The notes under the pieces: generated by a model
The model's database searches: none
What the model was told of the DNA's origin: nothing
The model's input: only the letters and a program-made list of their open reading frames with translations
Position numbers and translations under genes: made by a program
Assembly (NCBI GenBank): GCA_028752905.1
Contig: JAQNBH010000012.1
Coordinates: forward strand, 29,364,314-29,428,313
DNA length: 64,000 nt
Origin: Cladorhizidae sp. MBARI D1340-BT2
Taxonomy: Eukaryota; Porifera; Demospongiae; Poecilosclerida; Cladorhizidae
Direction: 5' to 3'
Shown here: one piece after another, positions 1 through 38,540 of the stretch
Position numbering within the stretch: the stretch's first letter is position 1
Layout: each line of letters opens with the position of its first letter

Positions 1-41
1 TTATTATTATTATTATTATTATTATGTTTTTCCCTCTGCAG

Positions 42-28895
<28,854 letters not shown>

Positions 28896-29290
28896 TATCA
28901 TATATCATGATGCTGTGTTACATTGTGTAATATCTGTAGGTATTATAATTGTCATTAATAATTATGGTGGTATTTAATTGGAGTTAAAGAGGTATAAACA
29001 ATATAAACAGTTAGTGGTAATTTATCCACTTCACATTGTGATGCATTAGACAACACTTTCCCTTTTTCATGGTGTGTAACAGAAAGGCTTAAAGGGTCTG
29101 GCCACTGATGAAGCATTTGTGCTGAGCTCCATTGGAAGAGGAATGGTCATCAGTGATGGCTTCATGAATTGGTCTGTGCTGACAAGGAATTGTTCAGCTG
29201 TTTCCTTAATAAAGTTTGGCTATTCATATCAATGTCATGTGACTTCATCCATTGATATGTAATGGTGTTGGACAAGCCTTCAAATAAATC
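28896..29290 (+). promoter_or_regulatory. ORP 3' UTR with polyA signals
   Basis: The stretch after the stop codon is AT-rich and non-coding. Canonical AATAAA hexamers occur at 29208-29213 and 29283-29288, either of which would make a 3' UTR of about 0.3-0.4 kb. The actual cleavage site is not visible. Confidence 0.5.
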
Positions 29291-29444
29291 AATTTTAGCA
29301 GCTATGAAAAATTCTATTCTACACCTCTGGTGGGAAGTGGTTGAGTGTAAAGTGGCTTCAGGTGATGAGTATTGTCAACTCCATTCATTTGTGTTTCCAA
29401 TAGCTTGAGCTATGGAGATGTGCATTAAGAAATGCAAGTCAAAT

Positions 29445-29640
29445 TAATAATCGCTCCAACTCTCAGTTGACATAATAACATTACAATGATAACCTGAAAT
29501 TGTATTCTCTCGATGTTTCGACGAGATGCTCTAGCCTTCATAATTCTCCTGATGAAGGCTAGAGCATCTAGTCGAAACGTCGAGAGAATACAGTTTCAAG
29601 TTGATTATTGAGAAGGTTATTGAAAATGCTCTATTTTGAC
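29445..29640 (+). mobile_element. Foldback element with hammerhead-like core, best-preserved copy
   Basis: The plus arm has CTGATGA (29549-29555), a 7-bp hairpin GGCTAGA-GCA-TCTAGTC, then GAAACGTC (29574-29581). The preceding bases 29505-29541 are an inverted copy of the same motif. Outer flanks also pair (ACCTGAAATTGTATTCTCTC against GAGAGAATACAGTTTCAAG). CTGATGA, helix and GAAA are the invariant core of hammerhead ribozymes. Penelope-like elements are known to carry such motifs. Activity is not shown. Confidence 0.6.
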
Positions 29641-30937
29641 AGCAAAAACCACCTGCATCTGTGATGGTTGAATGTGATGGTTGAAAAGCAAAATTCAAAC
29701 TACTCTTGATGACAAAAAGTTTAATAAGCCACAAAAAGGAACAGGCTATCTCTCTATGTATATACACACAACACAATGTCTAGCTACAACACTCATTTGT
29801 TACAGTGGTGTTCCTGGCTGTTCTAAAGGGAGGTCTGCTGTACACAAGCTATGCTCGGGCACATTCCCAGTGACTCTCTCTCTCTGTGTTTTGCTCTCGC
29901 TTGTCATGTTGTTTTGGTTGGCATGGAAAAAATGTACCCATTTGGACCATACCACATTGCCACCCATTTGTCAACAAGCATGGCACATGCACTTGACCAG
30001 CTGTAATTGATTGAAAAGCAGTCCTACACACACACACACACACACATGGCAAAAAATAGCATGCTGGCAACTATTAGCTAAAACATAATAGTTTTGCCAT
30101 GGCAAAAATCATCAGTTATCTATTAAAAAAATATATATTTTTAATACTGTCGTGCTGTATAGGACTGCCAAGATTAAAGTTATGAACTCGTATATAATCA
30201 GTTTAGAGGCAAGTATAATGTATACAGCCTAGACTTCAATGGATATATACTGCTGAGCCTGTTAAGGCCACCACATATATACTACAGCCAGTGTGAGACA
30301 ATGCAACAGTAACTAACACTAAACAATCAACAGTATAATACTAGTGTCCTGCTAGCCAAGTAGTTGGAAGGAGAGAGGACCAAAGAACATTTTTCAGCTC
30401 GCCATGCAACAGTTCCTTTTCTCCTCTGCTACCCAATACATAACACACTCGCCCACCTCCTCCATAACTGCATCACTTACTCCCTCCACACCTTTCCCCA
30501 ACAGCAATGCCACCTTTCCACCCACTCTTCTATATTCGTCCAGCCCCTACAATTCTGTGCACCTCATCCACCAGTACCAGCCGGGCCCCCTCGAATTCCT
30601 CAACATTATCAAGAAATGTCCCACATCTTCCCCTGCTCCACTATCACACGATTCACCTAGAGCTCCCACATCATTCGCTATATACTTATCCTCTAATAAC
30701 CCAGCTAAGCAGTCCTTGGTCTAAATTGCAACCACACACCTTCTTAATTAATATACCTAGGGTAGTCCAGCTTGGTATACTTTTAGTGATCATACTTTTT
30801 TATGCAACTGATGAGCCATTAGCTGTGCGGTCAAGCTAACGCCGCTACTTACCCAGAAACCGCGTAAACAGGATGTGACAACCACGCCTACTATTATATA
30901 CTATATACGTCACTACTTCCAAGCTAGACTGAGAGCG
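29641..30937. other. Intergenic region between ORP and the GT92 gene
   Basis: This holds a (CA)n run at 30026-30047. A C-rich stretch at 30364-30730 gives overlapping frames in three registers without a recognisable domain. TATA-like AT-rich sequence occurs near 30890-30908, close before the GT92 start. The GT92 promoter must lie here but I cannot place it. Confidence 0.4.
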
Positions 30938-32656
30938 ATGAAGATACCCAGCGCCAATCTCAAGCAACGCTTGTTAACAGCGGTTTGCCTAGCCGTGGCA
31001 GTATTTATGTTTTTCTTGATTTTCAAACACAGCTCCTGGATGCCCAGTGAGGCTAACATGGCCATGGACTCGTCCAGTAGAAGAGTATACCAGGAGATAA
31101 ATGGCGACATAAGAATGTCCCAGAACAAAAAGGATGGCATAGGCGAGAAAGGGAGAATTGACGCTGTAGAAGGACACCCCAAAGTGGATTATTCGGAGCC
31201 GCTTTTACCTGACTTGATAGAGCCAAGAGATGCAATGAGAACAGATGATGTTGCTAAGGAACATGATGGCACAGCTGACACTGCTATTGAGAACAATAAA
31301 GAAGGGTTAGGTAAAAGTTCAGAGGCTGTAAATGGCAAAGAAGATGAACTCGAGAAGGGTATCAAGGTAGCACACAGCAGTAAATATGTTGACAAGGATT
31401 CTGTTGAAATTCCTTTTACTGGTCGTGCTGCTACACCCGTGCACCCAACTGTATACAGTGAGAAAGAACCAGCTACATCTCTCCCTCCATTGCCAACCTT
31501 TTACCCTTCAAAAGATCTCTTTGTGCGTGCTGTATACTTTGATGATCGACCAAGGGATGGCCACCAAAACACCTCTGTATTTCTGGTGGTTTGCATCCGA
31601 GATATCATGGCCAATAACCTGATTGTTGGCTGTCAGGTGGATGGAAAACAAGCAGGCAGTTTTAGTGCGAAGTTGATTGGAGAGACACCTCTCTGGCGAT
31701 TATTTTACGACAGGATAAACCATGAAGAAGTTCTGGTGCACTGTTATGACTTGCCCGTCAAAAATGGAAGCAACGGTTACATAATGTATAAAGCGAGTAA
31801 TTATTCCCATGTTATTGTGGCTGCATCAGAGCGTCCTCTTGTCATTCCTGCTCCTCGAATAAAACCCTCGTCTGCCGAGGGAGTCAAATACAACATGACC
31901 ATCGTCACGTGTGCTAAAATCTTTGAAAATCCGCCATGGCTAGAACAATGGTTGACCTACCAGAGAACATTGGGAGTAGATCACGTCCATTTAGACGTAG
32001 AGGATTCATTTGTACACAGAAATGGATTGAGGAAGCCTTTCATGAAGAGATACATGGAGGAAGGGTTCTTATCTGTTGATGTGTGGAAGAGTTATCTGGG
32101 CGTTTGGGAAATTTGGTACCACAATCAAGGATTGATTTACGAAGATTGCCCATACCGATTCAGGGGGACATATGATTACATCATCATGCTGGATACTGAC
32201 GACTTCCTCACGCTAAGAAAACCAGAAGAAATGAAATTGCAGTATTACATAGACGCATTTTGCAGAGGCAAGGACACAGGTTCGTGCAAGTTCAGGTGGG
32301 TAGAATACTTTCCAGATGTCTTCGGTTTCAGTAATGTCTCTACAGCTGATGGAAATATCACCAGAAGTCTGAGGAATTACTCGCATTTTAACCAGGGAAA
32401 TCCCAAGTCCCTTCACCGAACCACAGTTCTGATCGATACAGCAACCCACTATGCATATCTTATGATGCCTGGTTATAAGCAAGTGTATGTACCATTGCAT
32501 ATAGCATACGTTGCACATCTCAGAAGGCATCAAAAACTTCCAGAAAAAGGTTTGGTCACTGGCCTACCTAACACTTGTTCAGAACACCTGCTCAGTAGAT
32601 TATTGCTAGCTGGTACTATACATTTGGTCCTTTTCATCACCCATGTAAAGAATTAA
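30938..32656 (+). CDS. GT92-family (DUF23-like) glycosyltransferase, intact copy
   Basis: This intronless 572-residue protein is probably a Golgi type II membrane enzyme. I chose ATG 30938 (MKIPSANLKQR) because it puts a short basic tail before a hydrophobic anchor (residues about 12-29, LLTAVCLAVAVFMFFLIF). A Lys/Glu-rich stem runs to about 190. The catalytic domain shows NLIVGCQVDGKQ, TIVTCAKIFENPPWLEQWLT (about 321-340), a DxD-like metal-binding motif LDTDDF at about 418-423, and H.AYLMMPGYKQVYV near the end. Family 92 enzymes add galactose to glycans in worms and birds. Substrate here is unknown. The short hydrophobic C-terminus (LLLAGTIHLVLFITHVKN) may be a replaced end. This is the only unbroken one of three copies in the window, at the head of a tandem duplication. 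Confidence 0.8.
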   Translation: MKIPSANLKQRLLTAVCLAVAVFMFFLIFKHSSWMPSEANMAMDSSSRRVYQEINGDIRMSQNKKDGIGEKGRIDAVEGHPKVDYSEPLLPDLIEPRDAMRTDDVAKEHDGTADTAIENNKEGLGKSSEAVNGKEDELEKGIKVAHSSKYVDKDSVEIPFTGRAATPVHPTVYSEKEPATSLPPLPTFYPSKDLFVRAVYFDDRPRDGHQNTSVFLVVCIRDIMANNLIVGCQVDGKQAGSFSAKLIGETPLWRLFYDRINHEEVLVHCYDLPVKNGSNGYIMYKASNYSHVIVAASERPLVIPAPRIKPSSAEGVKYNMTIVTCAKIFENPPWLEQWLTYQRTLGVDHVHLDVEDSFVHRNGLRKPFMKRYMEEGFLSVDVWKSYLGVWEIWYHNQGLIYEDCPYRFRGTYDYIIMLDTDDFLTLRKPEEMKLQYYIDAFCRGKDTGSCKFRWVEYFPDVFGFSNVSTADGNITRSLRNYSHFNQGNPKSLHRTTVLIDTATHYAYLMMPGYKQVYVPLHIAYVAHLRRHQKLPEKGLVTGLPNTCSEHLLSRLLLAGTIHLVLFITHVKN

Positions 32657-32758
32657 TCAATATTCTATTGTGAACTCAATGCCAGTGCTTGTGCTGAAAT
32701 AACTAATTGGTCTATTGAAATACGATAAAGTAGATGCCGTCAGCTAGCTGGAGATATT

Positions 32759-32833
32759 AATGAATCACATCTGGAATATGCTGCTCCTGTTTGGGACACA
32801 CACTTCATTGGAGACGTGACTAAACTAGAAAAG
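32759..32833 (+). pseudogene. LINE reverse-transcriptase C-terminal fragment, unit 1
   Basis: A 25-codon stretch reads NESHLEYAAPVWDTHFIGDV then TKLEK. This is the typical 'LEYA.PVWDPH...D...LE' end of non-LTR retrotransposon reverse transcriptases. It sits just after GT92 and just before the foldback repeat. Confidence 0.65.
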
Positions 32834-32894
32834 TCCAATTTTCAAAACGAGAACAAAAAAAGGGTTGCATGACTGCCATCTGGTTCATATATGT

Positions 32895-33065
32895 TACAAT
32901 GAGCTACTCAAATTAACTTGAAATTTACTCTTCAACTATATACCTCCTCTTGACATTAATACTGATGAAGGCTAGAGCATGTAGTCGAAACGTCGAGAGA
33001 GTAAATTTCAAGTTGATCCTCATTGTAAATTCGTTATGTCAACTGCGAGTTTGTTGAGTGTAAAT
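32895..33065 (+). mobile_element. Foldback element with hammerhead-like core, unit 1
   Basis: AACTTGAAATTTACTCT (from about 32914) pairs with AGAGTAAATTTCAAGTT (32998-33014). Between them lie CTGATGA (32962-32968), a hairpin GGCTA...TAGTC and GAAACGTCGAG. It is the same family as the copy at 29.5 kb. Confidence 0.6.
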
Positions 33066-34260
33066 ATATATCATGCATAATTATTATAAAGACATATATA
33101 GCTAGGGAGAGAGCATATTATTATAAGGATATGTCAGGGATTGCTATATATATTTATAGTGGTTTGGCCTATTTCAACAAAATCACTTCACCAAAGATAA
33201 CTAACTTTGACAGTTTCTTAGCATCCGATATAGTTGCAGATAATTTTATGTCTAACATCCAGATCATTCATTAATGTTTATTATGGTAGTGAACTGGCAG
33301 ATCCCTCCCCCCCTCCCCCCCCCCCCCCCCCCCACCACACACAAGAAAACTATCAAAACCATAGAATTGTCTTCAGGATCTATCATTTAATTTGTTTTCT
33401 ACCCCTCAATAACTTGAGTACTGCAAGTTCTTTAGTAATAATTTAACAAGCATGGGACTAGCTGAGATTCAGCAGCTGCTATATGTATGTTTTTTCAATG
33501 CAAAGGAAGTGAACAGTTTGTTGACTGATAAACTTATTTTTGTGACAATAGTAAACAGTACTAACCTTCAACAAAAACGTTTTTTGGTCTGTGTTCCTGT
33601 GTGTACATATGAGTGTGTGTTTTACTTGAGTAACAAACATGGTTAGGAGTAACATCACTCGGTTGTGAAGTTATCCTGAGCAATAATATGATGAAGCTCT
33701 GGTGTGATTTATGATATTATAATGTGTGATGCAATCCATTTTGGCTTGACAAAAAAATGAAAGACATATTGACTTGACAAAAACTAAAGAAAACAACCCC
33801 ATGTACACTAGGAGACCCTTCACCTAAACCCATTGTTAATATTTTAAAGGTAAAGGGTTCTCACTGGTAATTCCCCCCCCCCCCCCACCCCCCCCCCCCC
33901 CTTCTTTTCTGTCTAATTTTAATTATAATAACAAAAATGTTGGTGTGTGTATGAATAAAAATGTGTTTAGACCAGGCAGTGTGGTATATATAATAAAGTA
34001 GTATATAGCATTTCTCATAAACTTAATAGAATCAGGGGACATTTTAATTTATGGGGACAAAACAGTTCTGGTTCTGTGTTGAACACTGTCAAAACTTATC
34101 CAGTGTGGTTCTTATGACTTCCTATTATTGAAACCACACAGACACACACACACACACACAGTCACATACACATACATACATACACAACACACACTCACCT
34201 AGATCCATATCTGGTTATATACAATTATTTAACATTCTTGCATATCTGCATCAGCTCATG
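33066..34260. other. Unit 1 spacer; contains the empty Ty3 target site
   Basis: AT-rich non-coding sequence with C-runs at 33314-33333 and 33877-33901 and a (CA)n run at 34142-34160. At about 33610-33625 GAGTGTGTGTTTTAC is the uninterrupted target of the Ty3 element found in unit 2. Confidence 0.6.
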
Positions 34261-34265
34261 GTCAG

Positions 34266-34267
<2 letters not shown>

Positions 34268-34310
<43 letters not shown>

Positions 34311-34344
34311 CAACAACAACAACAACAACAATAATAATAATAAT

Positions 34345-34376
<32 letters not shown>

Positions 34377-34408
34377 GATAACGATAACGATAACAATAAC
34401 GATAATAT
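34268..34408. repeat. (AAT)n / (CAA)n / (GATAAT)n microsatellite, unit 1
   Basis: AATAAT, then AACAAC, then GATAATGATAAC and ACGATA repeats directly precede the LINE relic. The unit 2 counterpart is shorter. Confidence 0.93.
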
Positions 34409-34414
34409 GTTTTG

Positions 34415-35560
34415 TCAAACATTCAGTTCGGATATCGCCCAGGTCTGTTTACTGAAATAGCCGTAACTAAATCTTGGTTTGCTTCCATGGATGCCCACAA
34501 GTCTGTCTGTGCAGTCTTTCTAGATATTAAGAAAGCTTTTAACTCTGTGCCACATTGGAGACTCTTAAGCTCACTTAATATTCCTTCTCAATTCCTCTGT
34601 TGGCTCACTTCCTATCTTACGTCCCTGTCACAGAGTGTCGCTATCTCTGGTGCTCTCTCTTCTTCATGTCATGCATCCTCTGGAGTGCTATTCTTGGTCC
34701 TCTTCTCTTTGTTCTTTACATTAACGACATTGCAAAGGTCCCACTCTCGACATCTTCTACACTTACTCTCTATGCAGACGACATCCTCCTCTCCCATCCA
34801 TTCTCTTCAACCTCTTCCTTATATTAAGTGCAATCAGATATTGACATTATATCATCATGGCTATCTTCCTCCTAATAATTAACCCTAATAATAGCAAGTA
34901 CACTCTCGTAAACCCCATCCTCCACTGCACTAGTCCTCAATAGTACTCCCCTTGATCTCGTCACTTCATTGACATACTTAGGAGTTACTTTCACCTCTAA
35001 CCTCTCCTGGAACCTGCACATTAGCGAAGTACACACTAAATCAAGGAAAATAATAGGATTAATTTATTGCCATCACTTATCCTCTCATAATTATGCTAAT
35101 TAAACTTTACACAACATTAGTTCTCCCTCATCTAAGTTACTGTTCCTCTGTGTGGTCACCTCCTCCCTCTTCTTGTAATTCAAAATCCTTAGAACACATT
35201 CTGCACTTTGCACTCAAACTCTGTACTCATCAATGGACTTCTGACTATGCATCCCTACTCTTCACCCTTAAAATTCCTACACTCTCAAATAGACGTGCTC
35301 GGGCCAAGCTCCTTCTAATTTAAAAAATAATCAATTACATCCATTTTCCTCCAGACTCAATCCAATTAGCTCCTACTCCACTCATGTCTTCTCGCCAATA
35401 CCACCCATCGAACATCATAATCCCATTCTCCCACACTGCAGTCATGCAGTCTTCCTTCGTTCCCTCTGCCACAGCTCTTTGGAACTCACTCCCAACCTTT
35501 ATTATATCCTCGTCCTCACTCTCTTCCTTCAAACGATTTATTAAACAATTCTTTGCCTAA
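34415..35560 (+). pseudogene. Non-LTR retrotransposon (LINE) reverse-transcriptase relic, unit 1
   Basis: Broken frames encode FGYRPGLFTEIAVTKSWFAS, then VFLDIKKAFNSVPHW (RT motif A), a motif-B-like region, LYADDILLSHPF (YADD catalytic motif, other frame), LPHLSYCSSVWSPP and a C-terminus like LWNSLPT...SLSSFKRFIKQFF. The order is that of CR1/Jockey-like LINE reverse transcriptases. Frameshifts near 34560, 34680 and 34900 and a stop at about 35321 make it non-functional. No endonuclease domain is seen upstream. Confidence 0.8.
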
Positions 35561-35827
35561 CTTCAATAATTTTTCTGAGCTCATTTTTCAAAAACAAACA
35601 AACAAAAACACATCTTATTCTAGGTGGTCATTTGGGGGGAGACAAAACATTCAAGATTTGTTCAAGGTTTTATTGGAAACCTGACATGACCAGATATGTT
35701 AAACAATACTTGTGGCAAATGTCAGAGAGTCAATGACAAGTTTACCAAATCTTATGCACAGCTCCATCCAATACCCGTGATACCTGAAGTTTGGAAACAG
35801 GTAGCAAAAATTCTGGATATATATATA

Positions 35828-37720
35828 CAGTGCACTCCTGATAATTGCCACATCCGTCCCAAACAAAAGTGGTCCATTTATCCAGCTGGCTAATATATCA
35901 GACTTTTATACAAATTGTTACTACATGTACATGTATATAACACATACAGTTATATGTACAGTATTGCACATGATGCATGTATAACTATTAGTTCATGAAA
36001 TTGAGTAGAGTGGTTTGTTTAATGGCTGTGGCTCCCCTGAATTAGCATACTTGTCTAGCAAAGAATGTGCTGCATGGTCAAATCCCTGTTCAGTAAAATA
36101 GCGTAGCTTTGCTTCTGCATGATTAATCAGAGGAACAGGATCAAATCTCATTATCGTTGTCATCATTATCACTTTGTTCAAGGCAAGGCCTTTTGGCAAT
36201 AATACCCTCCACAATTTCATCATCTGGAATGTTGCTTTCACTGTAACAAGGTAACTCAGCGTCTATTTTATTGTATTCTTCCCCATTGTTAATCTCTGGT
36301 ATGTCAAAACTAAACTCATCATTTTCATCTATCACCTAGTTGATAAAGTAAAGAAGCCAGCTCTTTGAAAACAGTTGATAATCGTAGCTACCTTTACTGC
36401 CCACCAACTTTTGGCAACAAAAACTCACTGCTTGAAGGATTGAAATCTTAGAGCTGATATCAATTGCAGTGGAGGATCGGTTGAGAATGTTTTCTTCTAT
36501 GTATGCCAGGGTCCATCATATGCACAAGTTCTTTATGATAAAGAGTCTTCAAGTTCTTTATGATACCCTGATCCATTGGTCGGATAAGTGGAGTGGCAAA
36601 AGCTCTAGTTGAATGTTCTTTAGTGTGCTTATACGAGGGTGTGCAGTACAATTGTCAACAAGCAAAAGGATCTTCCGATTTACTTTGGTAAGGTCCGAGT
36701 ACCAATTCAGTAAAGATTTGAGAGGTCATCCAAGCATTCTTGTTAGCACGATATGCGACGGGTAGATTATCCACATTAACATTTTTGAAACACCTTGGTC
36801 CAACACCCTTACCTATGACAAGGAGTTTACATTTATCAGTTCCTGTCAGATTTGAACAGCAAAGAACTGTGATCCTTTCCATTGCTTTCTTAGAATCACT
36901 TAATTTTTCATGACAATAGCAAAGTGAGCCATCAGGAGTGGCTCAGTAATACAGCCCAGTTTCATCTGCATTATAGACATCATTAGGTCTATATTCTTCC
37001 AGTAACCCTGGTAGAATAATGCTTGTCCACTCTTCAGCACTTATAATGTCTGCACTTCCCTTTTCTCGATGTGCCGGTTTGTACCTAATTTGATGTCATG
37101 CCTTCCAGCGTGAAAGCCAGCCTTCAGTGGCAACAAAATTAGGATGTCCTAACTTTTTGGCTAAATTCTCAGTCTTCTCCTTAAGAATAGGCCCACTCAA
37201 TTTCTGTCCCTTACTTGTCACAGTACCAAACCACTGATTAAGAGCAGTGTCTACCTCTGGTTCTTTACCTTTATGAAGGCGTTTCAACTTCTTTGCTGGC
37301 TTGTGACCATGACAGGAGACCTCACACCAACGTGACCTAAGTTCTTCTTCCTTGTTGATTAGCCTAGTAAGAGTGCTTCTTGGGATTTTAAAGCTTTCAG
37401 CAAGCTCCCTCTGACTTGAATTGGGAGGTTGTTTTTTGACTTTGTCCAACCACTTCAATCTTCTCTTGTAGTGAAAGTTCCAGTCTCTTGGCCATGAGCT
37501 AAGCAGCTTCTAGCAATTTAAATCTAAGCAGCTGCATTATTAGCCTGGTGTAGAGGTCATGTAGAGAGTGTGTAACTGAATACATGTAACAACACATCAA
37601 AAGTGGCCCAAGTATCAGGAATTCTTGACCCATTTAGCCAGATATTTTTGGGCCAAAATGGCTCAGTTATCAGGAATGTTCATTTATCCAGTGGTCCATT
37701 TAATTAAGTGGAGTGCACTG
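35828..37720 (-). mobile_element. Tigger/pogo-type DNA transposon, decayed, unit 1
   Basis: Inverted ends CAGTGCACTCC (35828) and GGAGTGCACTG (to 37720) are flanked by TA. The minus-strand transposase starts near 37495 (MAKRLELSLQEK). It has a CENP-B-type helix-turn-helix pair (SSQRELAESFKIPRSTLTRL; TEGWLSRWKA), then a DDE domain with the first Asp in YNADETG (near 36965-36985), LLCCSNLTG-type strand, VDN for the second Asp (about 36650) and PMDQGIIKNLKTLYHK. The tail is acidic. At least four frameshifts or stops break it. It inserted into the Ginger-like integrase. Confidence 0.85.
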
Positions 37721-37869
37721 TATATATATATACACTATAACATTTCTATAGGTAGGCATTGATCTCATTACAAACAGAGGCTGAAAACAAGTATAATGTT
37801 ATTGTAACATTAATTGATTATTTCATGAAATGGCCAGAAGTTCAAGCGCTGCCAAGCAAATGTGCTGCA

Positions 37870-38540
37870 TTATTAGTCATATATGTACACACATAGTTTC
37901 ACACACACACTCTTACTTATTACTAGGTTTTTTATAGTTACATGCTATATGCTTGGGTCAGGATTAATCTCATAATAATGGCCAGGCATTGAAGAAAATA
38001 ATACCTTGGCACTGTAGACAGGTGTTGCGAGCTGCTCTCAGAATCTTGACACTGCGATCTGATTTGGCAACAGTTTTGGGAATTTACTTTATTGGCGCCC
38101 AAAATTTGGCCTCAACACATTTGTATTAGCCATCCTACTTCCCTATGAGTTACCTGCCATTACAGTTCAAGGGTGGGTAGTAAGTGTTACTCTATCTTCT
38201 CATGCGATAAAAATACAAGGAGAGTTATTTATTTTGGAAGGTACACTCTCATCTACTCTAGCAGATCTCTCTCCAGCTGCTCTGGTAATTCCCTGTCCAC
38301 TATTTAGCAACCACCAATGCAGTTGCTTGTTACGTTGTAGACACAAGTATCTGGTGTAAATGTATATAATTATGTAGGTTGGCTGCATGCAATCATATAA
38401 ATAGTGTGAAATAACCAAAGCAGCATACATCATAACCACAATAAATGTTTACTGAATATTCATAAACAAATATTGTTGATAAATAATATTGTGCAATTAG
38501 TTAGTAGTCAATGAAACAAGACCTCATTAATATTAATTGT
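37870..38540. other. Conserved unexplained segment within the Ginger-like integrase, unit 1
   Basis: About 670 bases separate two integrase core fragments and are kept in both units. They could be an original intron (sequence before 38544 reads TTAATTGTGTAG, an acceptable acceptor) or another insertion. In unit 2 a plus-strand frame of 127 codons (57154-57537) covers the middle; unit 1 has stops there. No family is recognised. Confidence 0.4.

Noticed and set aside
30364..30839. Three overlapping frames of about 100 codons upstream of GT92
   Set aside because: C/T-rich composition keeps several registers open at once. No motif, signal or transmembrane pattern argues for one of them.
30875..30937. 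N-terminal extension of GT92 from a GTG codon
   Set aside because: GTG starts are not expected in animals. The ATG at 30938 gives a normal type II anchor topology.
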